NCBI GenBank assembly: GCA_003567095.1
Contig: PXAQ01000025.1
Coordinates: 1 to 7,836 of the forward strand
From: Phycisphaerae bacterium
Lineage (GTDB): Bacteria; Planctomycetota; Phycisphaerae; Sedimentisphaerales; Anaerohalosphaeraceae
Length of the DNA stretch: 7,836 nucleotides
Reading direction: 5' to 3'
Below, one piece after another: positions 1 through 6,450 of the stretch (positions are counted from its first letter, which is position 1; each line of letters begins with the position of its first letter). Made by a program: the position numbers and the translations under genes. The notes beneath the pieces are model-generated. The model was not told where the DNA came from. It searched no databases and saw only the letters and a program-made list of their open reading frames with translations.

Positions 1-253
1 CCTCATAGCTGGATGCGCTGGTATCAAAGGCCACCGTAAAGGGACTCTGGTGGGTAATGGCCATATTTTTGGCATACTCCAGGTCGGCGGCCAGCCGGTT
101 GGCGGCGCCGCGCACCTGCATATCGGCGGCCCCGCTCATCATCGGCACCGCAATCAGCGCCACGATGCCGAGTATAACGACCGTCACCATAATCTCGATC
201 AGTGTGAAGGCCGCTGCGCCGTTTCGCGACTCTGTTTTTTTTCGTTCGGCCAT
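1..253 (-). CDS. GspH/FimT-like prepilin (pseudopilin), 5' part, runs off left edge
   Basis: This is the N-terminal part (84 codons visible) of a type IV prepilin-like protein, probably a minor pseudopilin of a type II secretion or type IV pilus system. After a short basic leader (AERKKTESRN) comes the class III signal AAA/FTLIEIMV, with Phe at +1 and Glu at +5 of the mature protein. A hydrophobic helix follows (VTVVILGIVALIAVPMM). The next stretch, RGAANRLAADLEYAKNMAIT, is typical of the GspH/FimT family, where this helix packs onto a beta-sandwich domain that lies outside the window. The residue before the cleavage point is Ala rather than the usual Gly. The start at 253 has an upstream AAAAAGG about 8 nt away. 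An in-frame ATG at 271 would add six residues (MKKAID) but has no clear ribosome binding site. No partner pilus or secretion gene is visible, so the exact system is unknown. Confidence 0.85.
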   Translation of the reverse strand, partial: MAERKKTESRNGAAAFTLIEIMVTVVILGIVALIAVPMMSGAADMQVRGAANRLAADLEYAKNMAITHQSPFTVAFDTSASSYE

Positions 254-271
254 ATCAATCGCCTTTTTCAT

Positions 272-648
272 TTATTATCTGCCGGTTATGATGTCGTCCA
301 TTGCCTTGGCCGGCTTAATGACGCCGTGCAAAATTCTTGACGGCTAAACCGAATTTCCGAGCAGCAACTTGCCCCGTTCGACGTTTCACGGCCTGCAGGC
401 ACCCATCAGGAACCGCGCACATTACAGAAAACAGGCGTTTTCAGCATAGAAAACACCTATCACCCCACCAAACCCGGGTCTACACTAAAACATACAAAAC
501 AAAACCATTGGCGGCCAAAGTATGATGGGAAGATGTGCAACAATAGTGATCGCTACCGACAGGACAAAAGTTATCGGACGCGGCGCGAGCGCAAGGTGCC
601 TATCCTGGGGGATTGGAAAACAGGGGAAGGGGTGCCGGCAAACTCAAG
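272..648. other. Intergenic region without a convincing gene
   Basis: Reading frames here are short and resemble no protein I recognise. A small inverted repeat, GAAAAC-AGGC-GTTTTC, lies at 427-442. On the minus strand a weak promoter-like pair could serve the pseudopilin gene: TTGGTG at 471-466 and TATGCT at 448-443 with a 17-nt spacer, which would give a leader of about 180 nt. Both hexamers are imperfect, so this is only a candidate. Confidence 0.5.
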
Positions 649-679
649 AAAAAAGGCAGCCCTCCTGAGCTGCCTTTTT
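649..679 (-). terminator. Bidirectional rho-independent terminator
   Basis: GGCAGC (655-660) pairs with GCTGCC (669-674) around an 8-nt loop. The stem is extended by A6 on the left (649-654) and T5 on the right (675-679). Read on the minus strand it is a GC-rich hairpin followed by six T, placed to end transcripts of the lipoprotein gene and the oxidoreductase relic. It would also work in the plus direction. Its position inside the reading frame of the relic shows that the relic's original stop codon has been lost by a frameshift. Confidence 0.85.
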
Positions 680-701
680 CGCTGAAAAACGGTACGGACT
701 G

Positions 702-890
702 CTAAGCATGCCATCTCCAGGGCGCTGGGGGCAATACAGTACTTGGTAATCATATTGGGCACTTCCCAGTCGGGCATGGTGCCTTCCTCGAGGAAGCGGA
801 GGTATTTTTCAGTCACCTTTGTAAAGTGCGCCTCATGTCCGATTCGGTAGCGGTCGGGAACGGCAATGTGGCAGCGGTTCTCCAGCCGAC
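702..890 (-). pseudogene. Relic: C-terminal end of a Gfo/Idh/MocA-type putative oxidoreductase
   Basis: The minus-strand frame starting near 890 encodes AVPDRYRIGHEAHFTKVTEK followed by a YLRFLEEG segment and DWEVPNMITKY. This pattern (VPxxYRxGHEAHF ... WEVPNMxxKY) is the very C-terminus of the 'putative oxidoreductase C-terminal domain' proteins that carry an N-terminal NAD(P)-binding Gfo/Idh/MocA fold. Only about 60 residues are present. The Rossmann domain and most of the C-terminal domain are missing, and the neighbouring lipoprotein gene lies where they should be. After ALEMA the open frame runs through the terminator, whereas a TAG in the next frame (704-702) is where the protein probably once ended, implying a one-base frameshift. 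The nominal ATG at 894 is not a credible start. The family match is from memory of the motif; the relic state is seen directly. Confidence 0.65.
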
Positions 891-923
891 GCATTGTGAT
901 ACAGAGGCAGTTTCGCTGGAGGT

Positions 924-1289
924 TTACACGGCGGTATAGATCGCCAAATTCATCGCAGTGTGCGAGACGCCGTCGGCCGGCTTGATATACAGTTCCGTGC
1001 GGTAGTTCTGCTCCGGGCCCTGCAGGATAGCCAGGCCGGCCCGTGCGCCCCGCTTCAGCGAATAGAGCGAATAGTTTGTATTTTCGGCGCTTTCGGGGGG
1101 ATAGACATACACCGTCGGGTTGAGTTGCGGGTACATATTTTTCTGAATCAGTGCGGCGTGAAAAGGCCCCGGCGTGACCGTCATCAGGGTGAGCGGGTAA
1201 TCCTCGGCCGCTCGCCGGGTCGGCTCGGCACAGGAAACAATCATCATGATAGTTCCCATCAAAATGAGAAATACTGCTAGGCGTTTCAT
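924..1289 (-). CDS. Small lipoprotein of unknown function
   Basis: The 121-residue product begins with a type II signal peptide: MKRLAVFLILMGTIMMIVSC. Lys2 and Arg3 precede a hydrophobic core and a lipobox IVS-Cys20. Residue 21 is Ala, so outer-membrane retention is plausible by the +2 rule, although this is not certain outside enterobacteria. The mature part (about 100 residues) is rich in Tyr, Pro and Asn and shows no motif I recognise. The start at 1289 is chosen because GGAG lies 7 nt upstream and the signal peptide begins there; an in-frame ATG at 1355 would add 22 residues that spoil the signal. The gene diverges from the lptF/lptG operon and shares the downstream terminator at 649-679. 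A role in the cell envelope is likely, but nothing in the sequence says which. Confidence 0.75.
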   Translation of the reverse strand: MKRLAVFLILMGTIMMIVSCAEPTRRAAEDYPLTLMTVTPGPFHAALIQKNMYPQLNPTVYVYPPESAENTNYSLYSLKRGARAGLAILQGPEQNYRTELYIKPADGVSHTAMNLAIYTAV

Positions 1290-1353
1290 GGTGGTGTCTC
1301 CAAATTCAAGGTTAAACATATACACATTCGACACAGAATACGCCTTTGTACTC

Positions 1354-1382
1354 AATAAATCCGAATGTACGGCCGCTGTCGA
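1354..1382 (-). promoter_or_regulatory. Candidate sigma70-type promoter of the lipoprotein gene
   Basis: On the minus strand TCGACA (1382-1377, five of six matches to TTGACA) and TTTATT (1359-1354, four of six to TATAAT) are separated by 17 nt. They would start a transcript about 58 nt before the ATG at 1289. Composition in this gap is AT-rich, so chance matches are possible. Confidence 0.35.
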
Positions 1383-1439
1383 GTAAATTTTTCACACCGT
1401 GAGAAAAAACGCCGTCGCCTCGGCATGGGGAGTTTTTTG

Positions 1440-1468
1440 TTGCTATCGTCAGAAGCTTTTGGCACAAT
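1440..1468 (+). promoter_or_regulatory. Candidate promoter of the lptF-lptG operon
   Basis: TTGCTA (1440-1445) and CACAAT (1463-1468) are 17 nt apart and lie about 40 nt before the GTG start of the first permease gene. Each hexamer matches consensus at four of six positions, so this is a weak call supported mainly by position. Confidence 0.3.
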
Positions 1469-1505
1469 AGGGGCACCAAATGAATATGAATTGACAGGAT
1501 TAAAT

Positions 1506-3110
1506 GTGGTTTTCACGCTACATCGATATATCTTTCGGGAATTGTGTCGGACCTTTGTGCTGACGAGCATCGCCCTGACGCTGATGGTCTCGGCCGGTAT
1601 GCTGGCGCCGACGATTATGGAATATGGCGTCAGCCCCTCTCAGATGCTGCGCCTGAGCGGCTACCTGCTTCCAATTTCGCTGACCTTTATCCTGCCGATC
1701 GGCGCGTTGTTTGCGGGCACTATCGTCTACGGCCGGTTTGCGGCCGATCGGGAGCTGGATGCCTGTCGGGCCAGCGGGATCAGCCTGTCGGTGCTGCTGT
1801 ATCCGGGCATCAGCGTGGCGGTGCTGGTCGCGGTGGTGAATTTGCTGCTGAGCTTTTATGTCACGCCGACATTTTTTCAGCGCAGCGAAGAAAGTGTCAA
1901 GGCTAACGTCGAGCAGATTTTGTTTCGAAATATCCAGCGTCGCGGCTACTATGCGCTGCCGCAAAGCCGCTATCGACTGTACGCCGAAAAGGCCTTTCCT
2001 GAGCATAATCTGCTCGAGGGCGTGGTGATCGCCGAAGTTCGGCCCGACGCATCCCATCGTGTCGTCACGGCACAGCGTGTGCGTATATCCATCGACACAC
2101 AGCAAACCTACAACACCGCGATTATTGTCGCCGAGGAGGCCTATCGGTTTGATGAGTATTCCCCGGTTTACTTGGGACGGCTGGAGGTTCAGGAACAGTT
2201 TCCTCCGCTACTGGGCGAGAGTATCAAGTTCAAGCAGATTGAGGAAATCAAGCGCATCGAGGCCGATAAGATGAATTATTTCCCCGTCCGCGAGCGCGCC
2301 GCCGAGGCCCACGCACAGCTTGCGATTGAACTGCTGGCCGAAAAGCTCAACGACGCGTTTCAAGCCGGCCAGGCAGTCACGCTGGTCGATGCCGACGGCT
2401 CGCGGCTCTACACTCTCTCGGCCGGCGGCTGCGAGATGGATAGCCGGCGGCGGTTGACCCTGAATCTCGCTGAGCCCATCCGCCTCCGCCAGCGGGACCG
2501 CTTTCGCGAGGGATTAACGGTCGATTACACCAGCCCGGCCGGTTTTATCACGCTGCAACATGAAGGCGACGTGCTGCGTCTGGAGCTTATGCTGGATACG
2601 CCAAGGTGGCAGCGGACCGGCGGGATGAGCGGCACAACGCCGCGGAAATTTGTGAACGATGTGCTGTATCCCGACTCCCTCAGCGATCGGCTTGAAACGG
2701 ATAATCTGCTGGCAATGCTCCAGCAGGCCACCGAGCCCGGTCAGATACTGGACGGGCCGCCCAGCAAGCAGTACCTGCAGCGCATGACCGCATTAAGACA
2801 GTATCTTGCTGTTATCGATCGCCATATCGCTGCGGAGATTCATTTTCGCCTGGTCTATGGGCTCGGCGCGGTGATCATTATTATGACCGGCATCGCGCTG
2901 GGAATCCATTTTCGCGGCGGGCATATACTGACCGCTTTCGGGGTCAGCGCGATACCGGCGGGAATTTTTTCGGTGTTCATTATGTCCGGCAAGCAGATGA
3001 TCAAAAGTCCCACCACGCCGCAACTGGTTGGGATTGCGGCCACATGGGCCGGGCTGTTGCTGATCGGCATCCTGATGGTCATGATTTATCGGAAATTAAT
3101 GCGGACATAG
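1506..3110 (+). CDS. lptF: LptF/LptG (YjgP/YjgQ) family permease, LptF-like
   Basis: The 534-residue product is a transmembrane subunit of the LptB2FG ABC transporter that extracts lipopolysaccharide from the inner membrane. Three N-terminal membrane segments (about 14-36, 55-77, 96-120) and three C-terminal ones (about 447-468, 475-497, 508-528) flank a long soluble segment, expected to be the periplasmic beta-jellyroll. Between segments 2 and 3, ADRELDACRASG (80-91) matches the family's cytoplasmic coupling region that contacts the LptB ATPase. The periplasmic part is about 320 residues, far more than in proteobacterial LptF (whole protein about 360-390), and includes an acidic, Arg-rich insert. 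I choose GTG at 1506, with AGGA 6 nt upstream, because the family's N-terminus (LHRYIFRELCRTF) begins there. The open frame extends back to 1365 but that part looks non-coding. The second permease gene follows after 10 bp. LptF rather than LptG is assigned by gene order only. Confidence 0.85.
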   Translation: MVFTLHRYIFRELCRTFVLTSIALTLMVSAGMLAPTIMEYGVSPSQMLRLSGYLLPISLTFILPIGALFAGTIVYGRFAADRELDACRASGISLSVLLYPGISVAVLVAVVNLLLSFYVTPTFFQRSEESVKANVEQILFRNIQRRGYYALPQSRYRLYAEKAFPEHNLLEGVVIAEVRPDASHRVVTAQRVRISIDTQQTYNTAIIVAEEAYRFDEYSPVYLGRLEVQEQFPPLLGESIKFKQIEEIKRIEADKMNYFPVRERAAEAHAQLAIELLAEKLNDAFQAGQAVTLVDADGSRLYTLSAGGCEMDSRRRLTLNLAEPIRLRQRDRFREGLTVDYTSPAGFITLQHEGDVLRLELMLDTPRWQRTGGMSGTTPRKFVNDVLYPDSLSDRLETDNLLAMLQQATEPGQILDGPPSKQYLQRMTALRQYLAVIDRHIAAEIHFRLVYGLGAVIIIMTGIALGIHFRGGHILTAFGVSAIPAGIFSVFIMSGKQMIKSPTTPQLVGIAATWAGLLLIGILMVMIYRKLMRT

Positions 3111-3120
3111 AGCAGGGCCA

Positions 3121-4239
3121 ATGAGAACACTTGACCGATATATTGCCAAAAATTTCCTGTACGGCTATGGCATTGCGCTGGCGGTAATGATAGGGATGTT
3201 TGTCGTGGTGGACATGTTCCTCAACCTCGATGAGTTTGCCGAGCATACCGATCTGGGGCTGCTGACGGTAGCCGGTAGCATCGCGCATTATTACGGCGCT
3301 CGCGTGGTGTTGTGGTTTCGGGATTTAGGTGGGATGATTATTGTGATCGCGGCGGTATTTTCGATGGTGCGCCTGATGCGAAACAACGAGCTGATCGCCA
3401 TTATGGCCTCGGGGGTGAGCCTCAAACGCATCTTGGCGCCAATCCTGCTGTTGTCGCTGGGCCTGACCGGCCTGGTGGTGATTGACCAGGAATTCATCAT
3501 CCCCCGCCTGGCCGGCGACCTGACACGGCGGCAGGATCAGCTTCCCGGCGAGGCCACGTATGACTTGTGGTTCGTCGGCGATGCCCATGGCAATCTAATC
3601 AGTTGCACCCGCTATGAAGAACGGCAGCAGACGATGATCAGCCCGCTGATTGTTCTGCGCCAGCGGGACGATGACGGCGCATGGCGAGTGGTCGGGCGTA
3701 TTCAAGCCGCTCGAGCCGTGTATGATGCCGACCGCCGCGGATGGACGCTCGAGGACGGGCACTTTCTGAGCGCCTCACGGGTGGCCCCCGAAGCGATCAC
3801 GGCTGGCGCGGATGAGGTGGTGGACTTTTATGCGACCAATCTCGATCCGCAGACGATCCCACTGCGGCGGCGGGAAGGATTTATGTCCCTGCTCAGCCTG
3901 CGGCAATTGATCGAACTGGAGCAGGACCCCGGCACGCGCCATACGCAACTGCCGGAGATCGCCGTCCAGAAGCACAGCCGGATTACGATGCCGATCATCA
4001 ACCTGATTATGCTGATGGTGGCCTTGCCGGTGTTGGTCTGCCGGGACCCGCGTGACATAAAATCGGCGATCTTGCGGAGTTTTATGATTACCGCGGCCTG
4101 CTTTACAGTGGCTTTTTTAAGCTCGCTGTATGCCACGGAGCCTTTTTTCGGACGGGTCCACCCGGCCTTGTTCAGTTGGCTGCCGATCTTTATCTTTTTC
4201 CCGATAGCCTTAGTCGAGATCGATGCGATGCCCACCTGA
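3121..4239 (+). CDS. lptG: LptF/LptG (YjgP/YjgQ) family permease, LptG-like
   Basis: The 372-residue product is the second membrane subunit of the lipopolysaccharide exporter and has the family's normal length. It starts RTLDRYIAKNFLYGY, as is usual for LptG, and has six predicted membrane segments (about 12-34, 61-81, 105-123, 289-307, 319-339, 348-367). The loop between segments 2 and 3 carries RNNELIAIMASGVSLKRI (87-104), the most conserved signature of the family and the contact site for LptB. Residues 125-285 should form the periplasmic jellyroll that passes LPS to LptC/LptA. The ATG lies 10 bp after the upstream stop, with AGCAGGG immediately before it at short spacing, so translational coupling is likely. 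LptB, LptC and LptA genes are not in the window. The paralogue assignment rests on length, N-terminus and order. Confidence 0.88.
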   Translation: MRTLDRYIAKNFLYGYGIALAVMIGMFVVVDMFLNLDEFAEHTDLGLLTVAGSIAHYYGARVVLWFRDLGGMIIVIAAVFSMVRLMRNNELIAIMASGVSLKRILAPILLLSLGLTGLVVIDQEFIIPRLAGDLTRRQDQLPGEATYDLWFVGDAHGNLISCTRYEERQQTMISPLIVLRQRDDDGAWRVVGRIQAARAVYDADRRGWTLEDGHFLSASRVAPEAITAGADEVVDFYATNLDPQTIPLRRREGFMSLLSLRQLIELEQDPGTRHTQLPEIAVQKHSRITMPIINLIMLMVALPVLVCRDPRDIKSAILRSFMITAACFTVAFLSSLYATEPFFGRVHPALFSWLPIFIFFPIALVEIDAMPT

Positions 4240-4455
4240 TTTAGGCGATTTTATCCATTTTCATGGATTGATTCGAAAAAATAATGCCATCATCGGCCGA
4301 TAATACACCCATCGGTTTACTCCTTTTTCAGGGTGACATAGAAAAACTGAAGACAAAACAAAAATCCTCCTATTTCCTCTAAACTTCCCATTTTAACATT
4401 GCCGATATTCTAGCCTATGGCGATTAAATTGACGAGATTTAAGGAGAACGCAACT

Positions 4456-4779
4456 ATGGAAAGTACGCTTGTCGAACAGCGAAAAGACAGACGCTCGGAC
4501 TTGGCCTGGCCGGTCAGTGTATGGATTCCGGAGGCCAACCGCTTCTTTTCCGGCAAAAGCGTCAATGTCAGCAAAGGCGGGGCCTATATCTGCCTGCCGA
4601 TGACCGCGCCCATCCGCCCCGGCCATGAGGTCGAGGTCAACTTCCCCCGCACAGTTTCACTGGCCCGCCAAAAAGGCCAATACGCCCGCATCAAAACCGC
4701 CAAAGTCGTCCGCGTCGAACGCGACAAGATGCTGCACAGGGGCACCATCGGCATGGCCGTGCAATTTGCCGGTATGTAA
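4456..4779 (+). CDS. Single-domain PilZ protein, probable c-di-GMP receptor
   Basis: The 107-residue protein consists almost entirely of one PilZ domain. Both ligand motifs are present: RKDRR (Arg9 and Arg13, the RxxxR motif) and NVSKGG (Asn37, Ser39, Gly42, the (D/N)xSxxG motif), spaced as in c-di-GMP-binding members. The C-terminal part (VVRVERDK ... GTIGMAVQF) is the closing strand pattern of the barrel. The start at 4456 is preceded by AAGGAG with a 9-nt spacer. An in-frame ATG at 4417 would add 13 residues but lacks such a site. No output domain is attached, so it must act by binding another protein; adjacency to lptFG does not show a link, since about 215 nt separate them. A TTAACA at 4393-4398 could be part of a promoter, but no good -10 element follows. 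It is the last intact gene before the decayed mobile-element region. Confidence 0.88.
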   Translation: MESTLVEQRKDRRSDLAWPVSVWIPEANRFFSGKSVNVSKGGAYICLPMTAPIRPGHEVEVNFPRTVSLARQKGQYARIKTAKVVRVERDKMLHRGTIGMAVQFAGM

Positions 4780-4857
4780 TCCCCACCTGTTGGGCCAGGT
4801 CATAGACCAGCTAGACGACCCCGACCGACAAGTCCTGCCGCAACGTGACATCTGGAC

Positions 4858-5348
4858 AGTGATTACGAGACATTGGATGTTCTTTTTGCCGATGGTACGC
4901 GCTATAAACGCCGTCCGAATCCGGATGCCGGGATCCACCCATCGCGGCGAATTACGAATCGTCTTAGGCGTGGATTAAAAGGGTCGTATCGTGCCTTTAG
5001 GGGCATTCAGCGGTCCGGACGGGGAGACGATTGCCGCAGTCGTCCAGGCTCATGTTGCCGAGGGCAAGCCGGTTGCGGACATACTGGTCAGCGATGGCGA
5101 ACGCGGCCTGATCCAGAGCTTGGGACGCTTGTGTAATGATCAACAGAGAAGTCATTGGCATTTGGTGCGAGACTTGAATCATACGATGTGGCAGGACGAA
5201 GCCGGCAAACCGGAACGCCGGCAAGCGCAGAAGCACTTGGCGGCCATTATCGGGATCGAGCTGCCCGAAGAGGATTTTGAACGGATCAGTGAGGATGATA
5301 AAAAACACTTGGATCAAGCGGATACCGAAGCAGAATGTGACATACGTA
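4858..5348 (+). pseudogene. Decayed DDE-type transposase (IS256/MULE-like layout), truncated
   Basis: Pieces in two frames join into one transposase core. First comes DYETLDVLFADGTRYKRR (from about 4861) in one frame. After a shift near 4931-4938, HRGELRIVLGVD continues in another frame, a TAA follows at 4976-4978, and in the same frame KGRIVPLGAF (from 4979) and DILVSDGERGLIQSL continue. The DGT and SDGE motifs are likely the first two catalytic aspartates. The order 'ADGT - GVDxxGRIVPLG - SDGERGL - HWHLVRDLNHTMW' resembles IS256/Mutator-like or ISLre2-like enzymes, but I cannot assign a family. The N-terminal domain is absent and the C-terminus (with the expected Glu) is cut off at 5348, exactly where an IS5-like end begins. 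The frameshift, stop and truncation make it a dead gene. Confidence 0.7.
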
Positions 5349-5456
5349 GGGCCTGCTGAATAAGTTACCCAATTGCTATTTTCTGTGACCGTTCGATTCA
5401 GGCCGCAGTTGCTCGGTCAACCAGAACCGCATTGTCCAGTGTCCAGCGGTGCTGTC

Positions 5457-5730
5457 TCAGCCGAGCCGGCCGCCAATACCATACAAAACCAAAAAAGAAA
5501 GGATCCCGGTCAGGATCTTTTCCAGATTCATCACGATAAACGACACCAGTATCGACACTTCCGAGGTGTGGGCCGGTTTCGTCATGATTCGGGCCAGGCT
5601 GAACCGGCGTTTGCCCTGGCCGAATTTGCCTTCCACCGCGTTACGGTCACGCTCATCCTGACGCTGAAGCTTTTTCTGTTCTTTGAGCAAGGCGGTGTCT
5701 TCACTGGGGCGGCCCAGCGGCGGCTCGTCC
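5457..5730 (-). pseudogene. C-terminal fragment of an IS5-like (DDE_Tnp_1) transposase
   Basis: The minus-strand frame encodes LGRPSEDTALLKEQKKLQRQ, then RNAVEGKFGQGKRRFSLARI and later VMNLEK. RNxVEGKFGxGKRR is the C-terminal catalytic block of IS5-family transposases: the Glu is the third acidic residue of the DDE triad, and the downstream Lys belongs to the YREK-type signature. Only about 90 residues remain, ending with TGA at 5459-5457. The N-terminal two thirds, with both aspartates, are missing. The open frame continues back to a TAA at 5777-5775, but similarity to the family fades upstream of LGRP (Leu codon at 5717). The fragment cannot transpose by itself. Its 3' flank ends at 5349 in a likely terminal repeat. 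Confidence 0.75.
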
Positions 5731-6380
5731 TGGGCGGCCTTGTTTTTCTGCCATACGCTTTCAAAATAGCCATTTTACGCGGTTTATACTCATCGGAGGT
5801 CATCAGATGCATCATTCGACTGCCGGTTCGCTTCTTGAAATCAAACACCAGTTTTTGAACATTTTGGGCCGTCCGCTTGCCCGGCACTGTACTGAGAACA
5901 AGGCGATGTTCTGGGTCATAGGCGACATGATCCCAATTGTCTCCTTGCCGCGTCTTTGTCTCGGTACAATGGTTTCTCTTCTTACCGACAAAGGCCCATT
6001 TTTCGTCAAATTGAGCCTCCTTCGTCATCGGGGGAAAAAGACACAAGTTCATCATGTAACGCTTGGGCATGCGGGCCGGCAAGACGGGAATAACGCATCA
6101 CGGTATTGCGGTTCACGCCGACCAAACGTTCGGTTTTGCGGACACCGCAGCTTTCCACAAGATGAGCAAGCAAAGAAACAGCCTTTTTCTCATCCAGTTT
6201 CATGTGGAACAAGGGTGTCCCCTTGCGCTCAGAAAATCGGCTTTTGCAGGTACGGCAGTAGAGCAGACGGATATGGTTCTTTTTGCCATACGTGCCGCAC
6301 ACGGTCAAATTATCGGCGCCCCGTTTTCCATAATCCGGGCACGGTTTATTCTGACAACAAAATTTTGAAAGCGTATCCAT
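5715..6380 (-). pseudogene. IS1-like transposase, frameshifted and truncated at its 3' end
   Basis: The start at 6380 (MDTLSKFCCQ) has an ideal AGGAGG 7 nt upstream (6388-6393). The first frame holds a Cys-rich zinc ribbon (Cys8, 9, 14, 28, 42, 45, with YCRTCKSRFSERKGT) and a helix-turn-helix (ERLVGVNRNTVMRYSRLAG), ending in HDELVSFSP. The second frame continues with MTKEAQFDEKWAFVGKK, DNWDHVAYDPEHRLVLSTVP, GKRTAQN and MHLMTSDEYKP. These are the DDE core motifs of IS1-type transposases, with catalytic Asp in QFDEKW and in TSDEY. Homologues known to me are usually a single frame, reading SFSP-x-T-x-E-x-QFDEKW. Removing one C from the minus-strand TTTTTCCCCC (6039-6030) restores exactly that reading. 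Similarity ends around AYGRKTRPPRT (near 5726), before the third catalytic residue, where the IS5-like fragment takes over. The gene is therefore inactive even if the frameshift were bypassed. Confidence 0.8.
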
Positions 6381-6450
6381 GGTTTTGCCTCCTGAATTTA
6401 AGTATTTGCAGGACAACCACTTGTCCCTCATTCAGTACATCGGCAAAACC

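Larger units (their letters stand above)
5349..6450 (-). mobile_element. Composite of two truncated insertion sequences (IS5-like and IS1-like)
   Basis: The left boundary is placed at 5349 because the upstream transposase frame breaks there and the sequence GGGCCTGCTGAATAAGTTA resembles a terminal repeat of IS5-type elements. From there a non-coding tail (about 108 nt) leads to the stop of an IS5-like transposase C-terminus on the minus strand. That runs without a gap into the middle of an IS1-like transposase gene near 5715-5735. The right boundary is uncertain: the IS1-like gene starts at 6380 and base composition turns AT-rich near 6450. I see no second copy of the 5349 end on the right side, so neither element is complete. 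Confidence 0.6.

Noticed and set aside
1388..1409. TTTTTCAC-ACC-GTGAGAAAAAA inverted repeat between the divergent genes
   Set aside because: The paired core is only TCAC/GTGA with a mismatch before the A/T arms, too weak for a terminator, and it lies where neither gene ends.
1365..1505. N-terminal extension of the LptF-like frame back to 1365
   Set aside because: The extra 47 residues are basic and unlike the family N-terminus, and they overlap the promoter region. A GTG at 1506 with AGGA upstream fits the known protein start.
4253..4268. ATCCAT-TTTC-ATGGAT hairpin after the lptG-like gene
   Set aside because: The stem is only 6 bp and AT-rich, with no T-run on either strand, so it is not a convincing rho-independent terminator.
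4292..4301. Perfect palindrome ATCGGCCGAT upstream of the PilZ gene
   Set aside because: A single 10-bp palindrome with no second copy; not enough to call an operator.
4991..5359. 122-residue open frame as an independent gene
   Set aside because: It is in frame with, and continues, the transposase segment before the TAA at 4976-4978, and it has no ribosome binding site. It is the 3' part of a pseudogene.
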